A DNA stretch of 64,000 nt from contig NZ_JACKTL010000033.1 of assembly GCF_025822245.1 (NCBI RefSeq), forward strand, positions 62,001 to 126,000, read 5' to 3'. Positions 1 to 8,883 of the stretch are shown one piece after another. Source of the DNA: Mycolicibacterium hodleri. GTDB lineage: Bacteria > Actinomycetota > Actinomycetes > Mycobacteriales > Mycobacteriaceae. Position 1 is the first letter of the stretch. Each line of letters starts with the position of its first letter. The notes under the pieces are model-generated. The model saw only the letters and a program-made list of their open reading frames with translations, was not told the DNA's origin and did no database searches. Both the position numbers and the translations under genes were made by a program.

Positions 1-606
1 CTCGGCACCTTCAACGGTCTCGACGGCGAGATGCTGATGCTCGACTCGGTGTGCTACCAGCTTCGCTCCGACGGCAGTGCCACCAAGGCCAACCCCGACG
101 AATTGGTCCCCTTCGCCGTGGTCACCCGGTTCCGGCCGCAACGGACCATCGAGGTGACCGAGGAGTCCGATCGCGCGGCCGTCACCGCCCTCGTCGACGC
201 CAGCGTGGGAAGCGACAACCTGATGGTCGCGGTCCGCATCCGCGGCGAGTTCGCGTCCGTGCGCACCCGCACCGTCAGCAAGCAGGAAGCCCCGTACCCG
301 CCGTTCACCGAGGCCACCCGCGACCAGGGCGAGGCCACCATGACCGACGTGTCGGGCACGCTCGGCGGGTTCCGGATGCCGCAGTGGGTGCAGGGCATCT
401 CGGTGGCCGGCTACCACGCCCACTTCCTGGACGCCGACCAGGCGCGGGGAGGGCACGCGCTCGACTACCGCTTGCTTCGCGGCACCGTCGAGGTGGGCGT
501 GTGCTCCGATCTTCACCTCAGCCTGCCCCGGACACCGCAGTTCGAGGCGGCCAACCTCTCCGACGACGACGCCGACGGACAGATCCGTCGCACAGAAGGG
601 CAATGA
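1..606 (+). CDS. alsD: acetolactate decarboxylase, 5' end cut by window
   Basis: Decarboxylates (S)-2-acetolactate to (R)-acetoin in the cytoplasm. The frame is open from base 1 and its first residues, [11 protein letters not shown], are inside the conserved N-terminal region, so the true start lies outside the window; 201 residues are visible. The family Zn site is intact: a GYHAHF motif (two histidines) followed about 11 residues later by GGHALDY with the third histidine. The stop at 604-606 is one base before the ATG of the acetolactate synthase gene, so the two are surely co-transcribed and form the acetoin branch from pyruvate. Codon use matches the neighbours. Family assignment is secure from motifs; use of the product (overflow metabolism or pH control) is inferred. 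Confidence 0.93.
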   Translation, partial: LGTFNGLDGEMLMLDSVCYQLRSDGSATKANPDELVPFAVVTRFRPQRTIEVTEESDRAAVTALVDASVGSDNLMVAVRIRGEFASVRTRTVSKQEAPYPPFTEATRDQGEATMTDVSGTLGGFRMPQWVQGISVAGYHAHFLDADQARGGHALDYRLLRGTVEVGVCSDLHLSLPRTPQFEAANLSDDDADGQIRRTEGQ

Positions 607-607
607 G

Positions 608-2275
608 ATGAGCTCTCCCTCAACACGTTCCGCGCAGGGCATGGTCGACACACTGTCCGCCTACGGCGTTCAGTTCATCTTCGGCATCCCCGGCGCCAAG
701 ATCGATTCGGTATTCGACGCACTCGACGACGGCGGACCGCAGCTGATCGTGTGCCGCCACGAGCAGAACGCCGCGTTCATGGCCGCCGCCGTCGGCCGTC
801 TCACCGGCACCCCTGGTGTCGCACTGGTGACCTCCGGCCCAGGAACGACGAACCTGGCCACCGGCCTGGTGACCGCGAACACCGAGCAGGACCCGATGAT
901 CGCCATCTGCGGGGCCGTCGGGCGCGCCGATCGACTCAAGCGCACGCACCAGTCGATGAACGCCGCCGCGATGCTCGCCTCGGTCACCAAGTACACCGGC
1001 GAAGTCACCCACCCCGACAACGCGGCCGAGGCAGTGGCCAACGCGTTCCGGGCCGCCACCACGGTGCCCCGCGGAGCCGCCGCAGTGGTGATCCCGTCGG
1101 ACGTGGCCGCCGAGCCGACCGCCGCGGTGGTCACCCCCGTCCCCGTGGCACCACTGGGAGCCGCACCGGCCGAACGGGTTTCGCATGCGGCCGACCTGAT
1201 CCGCGGCGCCCACCGACCGGTCCTCCTGGTCGGGATGCGCGGTGGCGATCCCCGGGCCTGTGCGGCGATCCGGGACCTGCTCGCCGTCACCGACCTCCCG
1301 GTGGTCGAGACGTTCCAGGCCGCCGGTGTCGTCTCGCGCGATCTCGAGAGTCACTACGTCGGCCGGGTGGGCCTGTTCCGCAACCAACCGGGTGACGTTC
1401 TCCTCGACGAGGCCGACGTCCTCCTGACGGTGGGCTACGACCCCGTCGAGTACGACCCCAAGCTGTGGAACTCCGATCCGGCTCGCGTCGTGATCCACCT
1501 CGACGAGATCGCCGCGGACGTCGACGTGCACTACCAACCGGCACTCGAACTTCGTGGCGACGTCGAGGCCACCCTGCGCGCCCTCATCCCCGAACTGTCG
1601 GGCCTTCGCCTGTCCGAGTCGGCGGCTGCGTCCGTCGAGGAGAAGCGCGCCGCCCTGGCCGCCATCGACGAGGCCGCCGCGACGCACGCGGACACCGAGG
1701 TCGGGGTCAACCCGGCAGCATTGGTACTCAAGATCCGCGACCTCGTCGACGACGACGCCACGGTCGCCTGCGACATCGGGTCGAACTACATCTACGCCGC
1801 CCGGCACCTTCGCGCCTACGAGCCCCGTCGGCTGCTGTTCTCCAACGGTCAACAGACCCTCGGGGTGGCCCTGCCGTGGGCCATGGCGGCCGCCCTGGTG
1901 CGGCCGGGCACCCAGGTGGTGTCGATCTCCGGCGACGGCGGATTCCTCTTCAGCGCACAGGAATTGGAGACCGCGACCCGATTGGGGCTCAGCTTCACCC
2001 ACGTGATCATGCGCGACAACACCTACGACATGGTCGGCTTCCAGGAGGAGCTGAAGTACGGCCGGACGTCGGGCGTGCAACTGGCCGACTACGACGTCAC
2101 CCAGTACGCGGCGGCATTCGGAGCCACCGGTGTCCGCGTGAGCGGCCTGGCCGACTTCGAGACTGCCTTCAAGGAGTCGCTGGGCACCCCCGGCGTGACC
2201 ATCATCGACGTCTGCGTCGACTACCGCTCCAACACCGATCTCGCCAAGCAACTCCACGACGACGTCCTGGAATAG
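608..2275 (+). CDS. alsS: acetolactate synthase, catabolic type
   Basis: ThDP-dependent enzyme joining two pyruvates to acetolactate, substrate of the decarboxylase just upstream (1-nt gap). The 555-residue length is that of the single-subunit catabolic synthases. Visible signatures are the catalytic glutamate in [10 protein letters not shown] near residue 50, the central domain, and the C-terminal ThDP/Mg motif starting GDGGF and ending at the asparagine of DNTYDM. I see no regulatory-subunit gene next to it. Pairing with a decarboxylase rather than with ilvN/ilvC argues for acetoin production and against branched-chain amino acid synthesis. Related ThDP enzymes (oxalyl-CoA decarboxylase, benzoylformate decarboxylase) are less likely because of this pairing. 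Confidence 0.92.
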   Translation: MSSPSTRSAQGMVDTLSAYGVQFIFGIPGAKIDSVFDALDDGGPQLIVCRHEQNAAFMAAAVGRLTGTPGVALVTSGPGTTNLATGLVTANTEQDPMIAICGAVGRADRLKRTHQSMNAAAMLASVTKYTGEVTHPDNAAEAVANAFRAATTVPRGAAAVVIPSDVAAEPTAAVVTPVPVAPLGAAPAERVSHAADLIRGAHRPVLLVGMRGGDPRACAAIRDLLAVTDLPVVETFQAAGVVSRDLESHYVGRVGLFRNQPGDVLLDEADVLLTVGYDPVEYDPKLWNSDPARVVIHLDEIAADVDVHYQPALELRGDVEATLRALIPELSGLRLSESAAASVEEKRAALAAIDEAAATHADTEVGVNPAALVLKIRDLVDDDATVACDIGSNYIYAARHLRAYEPRRLLFSNGQQTLGVALPWAMAAALVRPGTQVVSISGDGGFLFSAQELETATRLGLSFTHVIMRDNTYDMVGFQEELKYGRTSGVQLADYDVTQYAAAFGATGVRVSGLADFETAFKESLGTPGVTIIDVCVDYRSNTDLAKQLHDDVLE

Positions 2276-2313
2276 CGTTACCCATCATCATCCGATCGAA
2301 GGAAGGGTCAGCC

Positions 2314-2676
2314 ATGATTCGCGCGTACCGCCTCTACACCGGTCCTGACGGCAACTCCCACGTCGAGCGCGGCAGCATCACCGGCGGACAGTTGGTCGAC
2401 GCCGAGTCGATCGAGTTCAAGGAAACGGCACCGCATTCCTCGCTCGACTGGCACAACGATCCGATCCCGCAGTACGTCATCACGCTGTCCGGCGTGCTGG
2501 AGTTCACGACGGTCGGTGGCGAGTCGTTCACGATCCACCCGGGCGACGTCCTCTTGGCCGTCGACCACACCGGTACCGGTCACGAATGGAGGCTGGTCGA
2601 CGACGCACCGTGGAAGCGCGCGTACGTGGTGTTCAAGACGGGCGCCGACACCCATTTCGTGCCCGATCCGGCCTGA
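2314..2676 (+). CDS. small cupin-domain protein
   Basis: A 120-residue single-domain cupin. The ATG at 2314 is preceded by a purine-rich GAAGGAAGGG; the frame is open far upstream, but that extension overlaps alsS in another frame and is not coding-like. A glycine-rich beta-strand pattern (GGESFTIHPGDVLLAVDHTGTGHEW) and an upstream histidine (SLDWHND) give the cupin double motif, with few of the canonical metal ligands. It lies 38 bases after alsS and could belong to the same transcript. The substrate cannot be read from the sequence; an isomerase, dioxygenase or small-molecule-binding role are all possible. Confidence 0.72.
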   Translation: MIRAYRLYTGPDGNSHVERGSITGGQLVDAESIEFKETAPHSSLDWHNDPIPQYVITLSGVLEFTTVGGESFTIHPGDVLLAVDHTGTGHEWRLVDDAPWKRAYVVFKTGADTHFVPDPA

Positions 2677-2687
2677 CGCCGACAACC

Positions 2688-3113
2688 GTGCCCGGACGCG
2701 CCGTCACCCTCGACACCCTCGGGGCCTGGGTGATCAAGTGCAACCCCAGCAAGACCGACGTCGAGCCGATGCGTGCGGCCGGTGAGACCAAGCCGTCCTG
2801 GTGCGTCGCCGACAACTACCGGACCCGGCTCATTCGCCCCGACCAGTAGGTCCTGTTCTGGGTGTCCGCCCACCCTCGACGCGGCTTCTGGGGATCCGGT
2901 CGGGTCACGGGAGCAGTCACGATGGAGGACGGTCAGCTACATGTTCCCGTCCACATTCCGTTGTTCGCCGAACCGTTGACCGCCGCGGAGCTGAGCCCCA
3001 TTGTGGGCCTCGGCTCGATGGAGGTCTTCCGCTCGCCGCAGCAAGCCAACCCGTCCTGGGTGAGCACCCACGAGCTCGCACTCGTCGAACGGCTGCTGGC
3101 CTCTCGGCGGTGA
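2688..3113 (+). pseudogene. EVE-like hypothetical protein interrupted by amber codon
   Basis: One continuous frame from a GTG at 2688 to a stop at 3113 encodes a conserved-looking protein of about 140 residues, but a TAG at 2847-2849 splits it. The first part reads LGAWVIKCNPSKTDVEP...NYRTRLIRPDQ, and immediately after the TAG the frame resumes VLFWVSAHPRRGFWGSGRVTG. The layout (W-x-I-K-C-N-P, then R-x-x-I-x-x-x-D then VLFWV, then GFWGxGxVTG) resembles EVE/PUA-like folds that bind modified bases. High third-position G/C continues on both sides of the TAG, which argues for recent disruption. A single C-to-T change of CAG would create it. A GTG at 2862 could allow a truncated product. Sequencing error cannot be excluded. 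Confidence 0.65.
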
Positions 3114-3180
3114 CCGGGCGTGCCTTCGGGCCCGGTTGCCGCCGCGCGTCCCCGCGCTTCCTCCGCGCTTCCCCCGGTGC

Positions 3181-3231
3181 GACATAAACGGTGGCGACGA
3201 CACGCCGCTGGACGCCGCCACTGCTTATGTC
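3181..3231. promoter_or_regulatory. 16-bp inverted repeat upstream of PPOX-fold gene
   Basis: Left arm GACATAAACGGTGGCG (3181-3196) and right arm CGCCACTGCTTATGTC (3216-3231) pair at 14 of 16 positions across a 19-bp spacer. It sits 70 bp before the GTG at 3302 and 68 bp after the interrupted gene. It could be an operator for a dimeric regulator or an RNA hairpin; there is no T-run after it, so a classical terminator is less likely. Confidence 0.45.
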
Positions 3232-3301
3232 TCACGAGTGTGTCGGAATCCGGCCATGGACTGCACAATTACTACGTCCAGGCCCCCGAAGGGAGACACC
3301 G

Positions 3302-3949
3302 GTGAGCAAGCACTACGGCGCCATCGCGTTCACCGACGCCGTCGTCGACGTCCAGCGCGAGCACGGCAGCGACGGCTTCTACGGCCGCAAACGCGTGCAG
3401 GGCAAGGCCGTTCCCGGGATCGACGCGCTCACCGACGACGAGCGGGAGTATCTCGCCGAACGGGACGGCTTCTATCTGGCCTCCGTCAGCGAGACGGGAT
3501 GGCCGTACGTCCAGTTCCGCGGTGGCCCTCCGGGTTTCCTGCGCGTCGTCGACGACCACACCATCGGCTGGGCCGACTTCCGGGGCAACCTGCAATACAT
3601 CACCACCGGCAACGTCGGTGGCGACGACAGAGTCGCGCTGATCGTCCTCGACTACGCCCAGCGGCGCCGGCTGAAGATATTCGGCCATGCCCGCGTCGTC
3701 ACGGTCGCCGACGACGCGGCCCTCGTCGAGAGCTTCGCCGACCCCGGCTACGCCGCCGACGTGGAGCGCGCCGTCCTGGTCACCGTCGAGGCCTTCGACT
3801 GGAACTGCCAGCAGCACATCACCCCGCGGTTCAGCGCCGCCGAGCTCGAACCACACCTCGCCCCGTTGCGGCGTCAGCTGGCGGACCTGCAGGCCGAGAA
3901 TGCACGACTCCGCGAGGGACTCGAAGGCGGCGAGCCGCCCGCCCGTTAG
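3302..3949 (+). CDS. pyridoxamine 5'-phosphate oxidase-fold flavoprotein
   Basis: A 215-residue protein with a split-barrel flavin-binding fold: LASVSETGWPYVQFRGGPPGFLRVVDD followed by GWADFRGNLQYITTGN and a C-terminal helix (LAPLRRQLADLQAENARLREG) that looks coiled-coil. Members of this family bind FMN or F420 and act as oxidoreductases or stress-related binders. The GTG at 3302 is preferred because GAAGGGAGACACCG precedes it; the longer reading from 3191 runs through the upstream inverted repeat and has no ribosome site. It is followed 41 bases later by the fused dehydratase gene. Substrate and cofactor preference are unknown. Confidence 0.82.
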   Translation: MSKHYGAIAFTDAVVDVQREHGSDGFYGRKRVQGKAVPGIDALTDDEREYLAERDGFYLASVSETGWPYVQFRGGPPGFLRVVDDHTIGWADFRGNLQYITTGNVGGDDRVALIVLDYAQRRRLKIFGHARVVTVADDAALVESFADPGYAADVERAVLVTVEAFDWNCQQHITPRFSAAELEPHLAPLRRQLADLQAENARLREGLEGGEPPAR

Positions 3950-3990
3950 TGTGCAATGGTCGGCCCCCAGCGAACTGACCGATAGAAAAG

Positions 3991-5034
3991 ATGAGCACAT
4001 CCATGACCGCAACAGCAGAAACCTCGGAGCTCGAATCCCGAGTCGGCCACCATTACCAGGCGGACGGCACCTACCTCGTCGGCCGCGAAAAGGTGCGTGA
4101 GTTCGCCCGTGCGGTGCAGAACTACCACCCCGCGCACTGGGACGTCGCCGCTGCCGCGCAACTGGGCTTCCCGGATCTGGTCGCCCCGCTGACGTTCACG
4201 TCGACCCCCGCAATGGCCTGCAACCAGCGGATGTTCGAGTCCGTGGTCATCGGATACGACATGTACCTCCAGACCGAAGAGGTCTTCGAGCAGCACCGGC
4301 CGATCGTGGCAGGTGACGAGCTGACGGTCGACGTCGAGCTCACGTCGGTCCGGCGGATTGCCGGTCGGGACCTGATCACCGTCACCAACACGTTCACCGA
4401 TGCCGAGGGCGAGCGCGTCCACACCCTGCACACCACCGTCGTCGGCGTCACCGGCGAGGACGTCGACCCGGCGATCAGGCCGGCGATCCAGGGCGTGATG
4501 ATGCACGACGTCAACCTCCTCGGGGTCGACGAGTCCGGCGCCACCTACGAGAAGACCGTGCGGCCCGACGGCGAGGCTCGAATCTCCGAGGGAGGTGTCA
4601 GCCGCACGCCGACGACGCCGTCCTTCGACGAGGTGACGGTCGGCGACGAGCTTCCGGTGCATCACGCCCGGCTGTCCCGCGGTGACCTGGTGAACTACGC
4701 GGGGGTGTCCGGCGACGCCAATCCGTTGCACTGGGACGAGGACATCGCCAAGCTGGCCGGGCAACCCGACGTGATCGCCCACGGCATGCTCACCATGGGT
4801 TTGGGCGCCGGCTTCGGCTCTGCGTGGCTGGGCGATCCCGCGGCGATCACCCGCTACGCGATCAGGCTCTCCCAGCCCGCGATCGTCTCCGCCGCCAGTG
4901 GCGCGGACATCGAGTTCGGTGGCCGGATCAAGTCGCTGGATCCGGCCACCCGCACCGGTGTCGTCATCGTCACCGCCAAGTCGGCCGGCAGGAAGATCTT
5001 CGGTCTGGCCACGCTCGAGGTCCGCTTCCGCTGA
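3991..5034 (+). CDS. fused HadA/HadB-like (3R)-hydroxyacyl dehydratase
   Basis: Two hot-dog domains in one chain of 347 residues. The N-terminal half (about 15-165) resembles the non-catalytic substrate-binding HadA/HadC type (NYHPAHWD, LVAPLTF). The C-terminal half (about 205-347) has the hydratase-2 signature YAGVSGDANPLHWDE with catalytic Asp242 and His247. This matches mycobacterial MaoC-like proteins related to FAS-II dehydratase subunits, which dehydrate 3-hydroxyacyl thioesters; the acyl carrier (ACP or CoA) cannot be told. An ATG at 4003 is an alternative start. It converges on the PASTA kinase gene with only 4 bases between stops. FAS-II dehydratases are known kinase substrates in mycobacteria, so the adjacency may matter, but that is speculation. 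Confidence 0.85.
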   Translation: MSTSMTATAETSELESRVGHHYQADGTYLVGREKVREFARAVQNYHPAHWDVAAAAQLGFPDLVAPLTFTSTPAMACNQRMFESVVIGYDMYLQTEEVFEQHRPIVAGDELTVDVELTSVRRIAGRDLITVTNTFTDAEGERVHTLHTTVVGVTGEDVDPAIRPAIQGVMMHDVNLLGVDESGATYEKTVRPDGEARISEGGVSRTPTTPSFDEVTVGDELPVHHARLSRGDLVNYAGVSGDANPLHWDEDIAKLAGQPDVIAHGMLTMGLGAGFGSAWLGDPAAITRYAIRLSQPAIVSAASGADIEFGGRIKSLDPATRTGVVIVTAKSAGRKIFGLATLEVRFR

Positions 5035-5038
5035 CGCC

Positions 5039-6523
5039 TCAGGGGGTGCCCGCGACGGGGCCCGAGCCCATCACGACGGTGATGACGGCCGTGCTCTCGG
5101 CACGCCGCCGCGCAGGCGGATTGGTGGCCAACACGCGGTCCGTCATCTCCGGGGACGACGGCAGCGACGCCTGGCGGAACCCCCGGAAGCCCGCATTCGT
5201 CAGAACGCGTATGGCGTCGGCGTAGGTCAGCGCCGCCACGTCGGGAACCTCCAGCTGGGCACCGTCGGGCCGGTCGGGGCCGGGACCCGTCGAGGCCTCG
5301 ATGGTGATCTCGGAGCCCGCGGCCACGGCAGTCCCTGCCACCGGGTCGGTGTCGATGACGTGGTCGACGGGCACCGTCGGATGCACCCTCTTCTCGACGC
5401 GAGTGCTCAGACCACGGTCGTGCAGGACGGCGATGGCGTCGGCGACCGTTCGACCCCGCACGTCGAGGAGCGCCTCGTCGGTCGAGCCGACCGTGCCGAG
5501 GCCGACTGCGACCACCGCCGCTGCCGCGACGAGCACCGTCACCATGCCGATTGCCATCAGCCGTCGAGACCGGGGACGCCTGCTTCCCGGTGCGGCCCCG
5601 TCCGGCGCCACCATCGTGCGAAGCTCGGCCACGGGCAACGGCGACGTGGAGTCGGCCGGCCGTCGTGCGGCCGCATAGGGGACGTCTCCGTTCTGGAGGC
5701 GGATCAGGTCGACGCGCATGTCCGCGGCCGACTGATAGCGCTCGTCGGGATCCTTGGCCATCGCCTTGGCCACCACCGCGTCGAAGGCCGGCGTGAGGTC
5801 GCCGTTGCGGCGCGAGGGCGCACCCGGATCCTGGTGGACGTGCTGGTAGACGATCGCCACGGGTGAGTCACCGCTGAAAGGCGCTTGGCCGGTGGCCATT
5901 TCGTACAACACGCAGCCCACCGAGTAGACGTCGGAGCGGGCGTCGACCGGGCCACCGCGAGCTTGTTCGGGCGACAGGTAGTGGGCGGTTCCCATCACGG
6001 CACCGGTCCGAGTGATGCCACCGTCCCCGTCGGCGAGCGCTCGGGCGATGCCGAAGTCGACCACCTTCACGGCACCGTCCTTGGTCAGCATGATGTTGGC
6101 CGGCTTGACGTCTCGGTGGATCACCCCGTGTCGATGGCTGAACTCCAGCGCCTCGCACACGTCCGCGATCACCGAGACCGCTCGCCGCGGAGTCATCGCA
6201 CCGCGGTCGCGGACGACGTCGCGCAACGTCGGACCGTCGACGTACTCCATCACGATGTACAGAGGAGAACCGGTTGCCGTCTCCCCCACACCGGTGTCGT
6301 ACACGGCCGCGATGCCACGGTGGTTCAGGCCGGCCGTCTTTTGCGCTTCCCGACGGAACCGCGCACCGACACTGGCGTCGTCGGCCAGGTCCGCGTGCAG
6401 CACCTTGACCGCCACGTCGCGATCCAGCCGCAGGTCGCGGGCCAGGTGCACTTCCGACATGCCACCGACACCCACGAGCTCCCGCAGTTCGTAGCGATCG
6501 GCGAAGCGTCGTGGCGCGCTCAT
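5039..6523 (-). CDS. PASTA-domain Ser/Thr protein kinase (PknB-like)
   Basis: A 494-residue membrane kinase. The kinase domain (about 10-275) is complete: glycine loop GVGGMSEV, lysine in VAVKVLH, catalytic HRDVKPANIM, DFG in VDFGIARA, and SPEQARGG. A single membrane helix (IGMVTVLVAAAAVVAVGLG) follows a basic juxtamembrane stretch, then two extracellular PASTA repeats (ALLDVRGRTVADAI and LEVPDVAALTYADAI). Mycobacterial PknB has four PASTA repeats, so this is a shorter paralogue. The start at 6523 (MSAPRRFADRYEL) is chosen over 6616 because the added residues are not kinase-like. It is divergent from an MBL hydrolase gene; two inverted repeats lie between them. Role: sensing peptidoglycan fragments and phosphorylating envelope targets, by family analogy. 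Confidence 0.93.
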   Translation of the reverse strand: MSAPRRFADRYELRELVGVGGMSEVHLARDLRLDRDVAVKVLHADLADDASVGARFRREAQKTAGLNHRGIAAVYDTGVGETATGSPLYIVMEYVDGPTLRDVVRDRGAMTPRRAVSVIADVCEALEFSHRHGVIHRDVKPANIMLTKDGAVKVVDFGIARALADGDGGITRTGAVMGTAHYLSPEQARGGPVDARSDVYSVGCVLYEMATGQAPFSGDSPVAIVYQHVHQDPGAPSRRNGDLTPAFDAVVAKAMAKDPDERYQSAADMRVDLIRLQNGDVPYAAARRPADSTSPLPVAELRTMVAPDGAAPGSRRPRSRRLMAIGMVTVLVAAAAVVAVGLGTVGSTDEALLDVRGRTVADAIAVLHDRGLSTRVEKRVHPTVPVDHVIDTDPVAGTAVAAGSEITIEASTGPGPDRPDGAQLEVPDVAALTYADAIRVLTNAGFRGFRQASLPSSPEMTDRVLATNPPARRRAESTAVITVVMGSGPVAGTP

Positions 6524-6531
6524 GGCCGCAT

Positions 6532-6629
6532 CACGACGGACGTCGTGTCGGGCGTTGCAGTGGTGCCACCCGTCGATCCTGACACGCGCCGTCTCGGACC
6601 TCTCCTCGATTGCCATTCAACGGATGAAT
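6532..6629. promoter_or_regulatory. divergent promoter region with two dyads
   Basis: Between the kinase and MBL genes lie CACGAC-GGAC-GTCGTG (6532-6547) and ATTCA-ACGGA-TGAAT (6615-6629), both perfect inverted repeats. Either could be an operator for the divergent pair. No regulator gene is adjacent, so the binding protein is unknown. Confidence 0.35.
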
Positions 6630-6715
6630 CCCGTCGCCGTGCGGCGTTCGACGGGGCAGACGGGTCACCTGGAATCCGTCCCCTCGAGCGTTCTGCAAGG
6701 AGTAGGTACACGAGT

Positions 6716-7624
6716 TTGGTCGACGTCTCACATTCCCGTTCGGCGGCAGCCGACGAGTTGGTCCCATCGCGGTATGCGGTTCAGGTCGGCGACGTCGACG
6801 TGATGGTGATCAGTGACGGTATGTTGCCGATCACCGCTTCCACGCTGGCCACCAACGTCGCCCCCGCCGACCTGACGGCGTGGCTCAAGGACATGTACCT
6901 GCCTCCGGAGATCACGGACTGGCCGCTGAACGTCGCGGTGGTACGCAGTGCCGACAAGACGATCCTCGTCGATTCCGGTCTGGGATCGGAGTTTCCGGGC
7001 TTCCCGCGCGCCGGGCAGTTGTCGATGCGTCTGGACGCCGCGGGGATCGATCCGGCATCCGTGACCGACGTGGTGCTCACCCACCTGCACATGGACCACA
7101 TCGGTGGCTTGCTCGTCGACGGTCTGAGGGGCCGGCTGCGCACCGACCTGCGGGTCCACGTGGCAGCCGCCGAGGCGGACTTCTGGGCGGCGCCGGACTT
7201 CTCCCGCACCGTGATGCCGGCCCCCATTCCCGAGGTGCTCCGGTCGACCGCCTCCCGCTTCCTCGACGTGTACCGCGGTCAGCTACGAACGTTCGAGACC
7301 GAGTACGAGGTGGCGCCCGGGGTTCTGATTCGCCGCACCGGTGGTCACACGCCGGGCCACAGCATCGTCCGCGTCGAGTCCGGCGGCGAGGCGTTGACGT
7401 TCGCCGGCGACGCGGTGTTCCAGCCAGGCTTCGAAAACCCCAACTGGCAGAACGGGTTCGAACACGATCCAGAGGAGTCGACCCGGGTGCGGGTCCGACT
7501 GCTGACAGAGCTTGCCGCGACGGGTGAGCAGTTGGTCGCCACCCACCTGCCGTTCCCGTCACTGTGTCACGTGGCCGAGGCGGGCAACGCCTTCCGCTTC
7601 GTGCCGACCGTGTGGGATTACTGA
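6716..7624 (+). CDS. MBL-fold metallo-hydrolase
   Basis: A 302-residue metallo-beta-lactamase-fold enzyme. The metal motif THLHMDHIGG supplies His123, His125, Asp127 and His128; later ligands are in GGHTPGHS, AGDAVFQP and ATHLPFPS. The start is taken as TTG at 6716, 13 bases after AAGGAG (6697-6702); an in-frame TTG at 6758 is possible. The frame is open much further upstream, but that part runs antisense through the kinase. Such enzymes include lactonases, glyoxalase II and other hydrolases; the active-site spacing fits the AHL-lactonase/DUF branch but does not identify a substrate. Confidence 0.85.
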   Translation: MVDVSHSRSAAADELVPSRYAVQVGDVDVMVISDGMLPITASTLATNVAPADLTAWLKDMYLPPEITDWPLNVAVVRSADKTILVDSGLGSEFPGFPRAGQLSMRLDAAGIDPASVTDVVLTHLHMDHIGGLLVDGLRGRLRTDLRVHVAAAEADFWAAPDFSRTVMPAPIPEVLRSTASRFLDVYRGQLRTFETEYEVAPGVLIRRTGGHTPGHSIVRVESGGEALTFAGDAVFQPGFENPNWQNGFEHDPEESTRVRVRLLTELAATGEQLVATHLPFPSLCHVAEAGNAFRFVPTVWDY

Positions 7625-7676
7625 GTCCGAAACCGCTGGGAAACACGAATACTCGGCGTTCGCCTAGTCTTGCCGA

Positions 7677-8087
7677 ATGGCGAGCACGCGCGACGACTAC
7701 GAATCGCTCTACCGGGCGTACCTCGAACTGTGCAACGCGCACGACTTCGAGGGCATGACGGCGTTCTACACGCCGACGATCAAGGTCAACGACGCTCCGA
7801 TGGAACCGGATTCGGTCGTCAAGCAGTTCGCTCCGCTGGTGGCGGGGTTCCCCGACTGGAAGTGGGAGGTACGCAGCCTCCTGGTCGACGGCGACCTCCT
7901 CGCACTGCACTTCTGGGTGGGAGGAACCCACCTGGGCACCTTCCGCGGGATCGAGGCGACCGGCCGGCGGGTTCGGATGTCGGAGTTCACGCTGTACCGA
8001 GTCGAAGGCGACAAGTTCGCCGAGGTGTGGGACGTCTCGGACATGGAATCGCTGATGGCGCAGATCTCGTCGACGGCGGATCGGTAG
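7677..8087 (+). CDS. SnoaL-like / NTF2-fold protein
   Basis: A 136-residue alpha+beta-barrel protein of the SnoaL-like ester-cyclase type: an N-terminal helix (YRAYLELCNAHDFEGMTAFYT) followed by beta strands with GGTHLGTFRGI and ATGRRVRMSEFTLYRVEGDKF. Family members act as polyketide cyclases, isomerases or binding proteins. It begins 52 bases after the MBL hydrolase and may be co-transcribed. Its function cannot be narrowed further. Confidence 0.75.
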   Translation: MASTRDDYESLYRAYLELCNAHDFEGMTAFYTPTIKVNDAPMEPDSVVKQFAPLVAGFPDWKWEVRSLLVDGDLLALHFWVGGTHLGTFRGIEATGRRVRMSEFTLYRVEGDKFAEVWDVSDMESLMAQISSTADR

Positions 8088-8105
8088 TCACCGCCTGCCG
8101 AGGTG

Positions 8106-8774
8106 TCACCGACCGCCGTCGGGCGGAGGCTCCAGCGTCGTGATGCGCAGGTGCACCTCGTCGAGCAGCTCGGGGACCGACGCGAAGTCGTCGGGATCGA
8201 TGGGCTGGCCGAAGATCACGTAGACCGAGTGCCCGAGGTCGGGCAGCTTCTTGCCGACCGGCAGGACGCGGTTGGCGTTCACCAGACGAACCGGGATGAT
8301 CGGCACGCCCGTGCGCTTGGAAAGCACCGCGACGCCCGGCCGGTACGGTACGACTTCCCCTGGCAGCATGCACTTCTGCTCGGGAAAGATCCCCACCAGC
8401 GCGCCGTCGAGTAGCGCCTGCGTCGCGCTTTCCATCGCCTGCTTCCCGGACTCCGAATCTCTACGGACGACGGGGATCTGGCCAAGCACTTCGACGAGCC
8501 AACGGGTCAGCGGCGACTTCCACAGCTCCGCCATCGCCATCGCGATCGCCTCCCGACGCAGTGCCGCGAGGATGAACAGCACGTCGATCATCGACGTGTG
8601 ATTGGCGGCCAAGAGCACCGCACCCTTGGCTGGCACCACGTCGGCATTCACGATCGTGGTTCGAACGACACGCGTGAAGCCCAACGTCCACAACACCAGC
8701 CGGATGGACCAGGTCACCACCCAGGCTCGTCGTCCGAGCCCACGTGACCGGGGTCGCCTCCACCGTCGGGTCAC
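8106..8774 (-). CDS. 1-acylglycerol-3-phosphate O-acyltransferase (PlsC family)
   Basis: A 222-residue membrane-associated acyltransferase that would add an acyl chain to a lysophospholipid. The PlsC motifs are in order: NHTSMID (catalytic H-x4-D), the R/G-rich VVRRDSESG, FPEQK (substrate site) and VPIIPVRL. An N-terminal hydrophobic segment (VTWSIRLVLWTLGF) anchors it. The GTG at 8774 is preferred over the longer reading to 8879 because GGAGGGGGAG lies just upstream. It converges with the SnoaL-like gene and diverges from the SRPBCC gene, with a nested dyad in the shared promoter region. Confidence 0.88.
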   Translation of the reverse strand: MTRRWRRPRSRGLGRRAWVVTWSIRLVLWTLGFTRVVRTTIVNADVVPAKGAVLLAANHTSMIDVLFILAALRREAIAMAMAELWKSPLTRWLVEVLGQIPVVRRDSESGKQAMESATQALLDGALVGIFPEQKCMLPGEVVPYRPGVAVLSKRTGVPIIPVRLVNANRVLPVGKKLPDLGHSVYVIFGQPIDPDDFASVPELLDEVHLRITTLEPPPDGGR

Positions 8775-8883
8775 TCGACTCCCCCTCCGCGGTCGTGCAC
8801 TCGTCGCCGGCACCGGGCGTGCGCCCCAGTCAACCTCGTGGCACGAGTTCCGGCTGTGGTGACAGCGCTGGTTGATCACGTGC

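Noticed and set aside
620..2257. A 545-codon open frame on the minus strand opposite the acetolactate synthase
   Set aside because: It is a codon-bias shadow of alsS: the translated product is Gly/Val/Asp/Arg-rich without any motif, and the plus strand encodes a complete ThDP enzyme.
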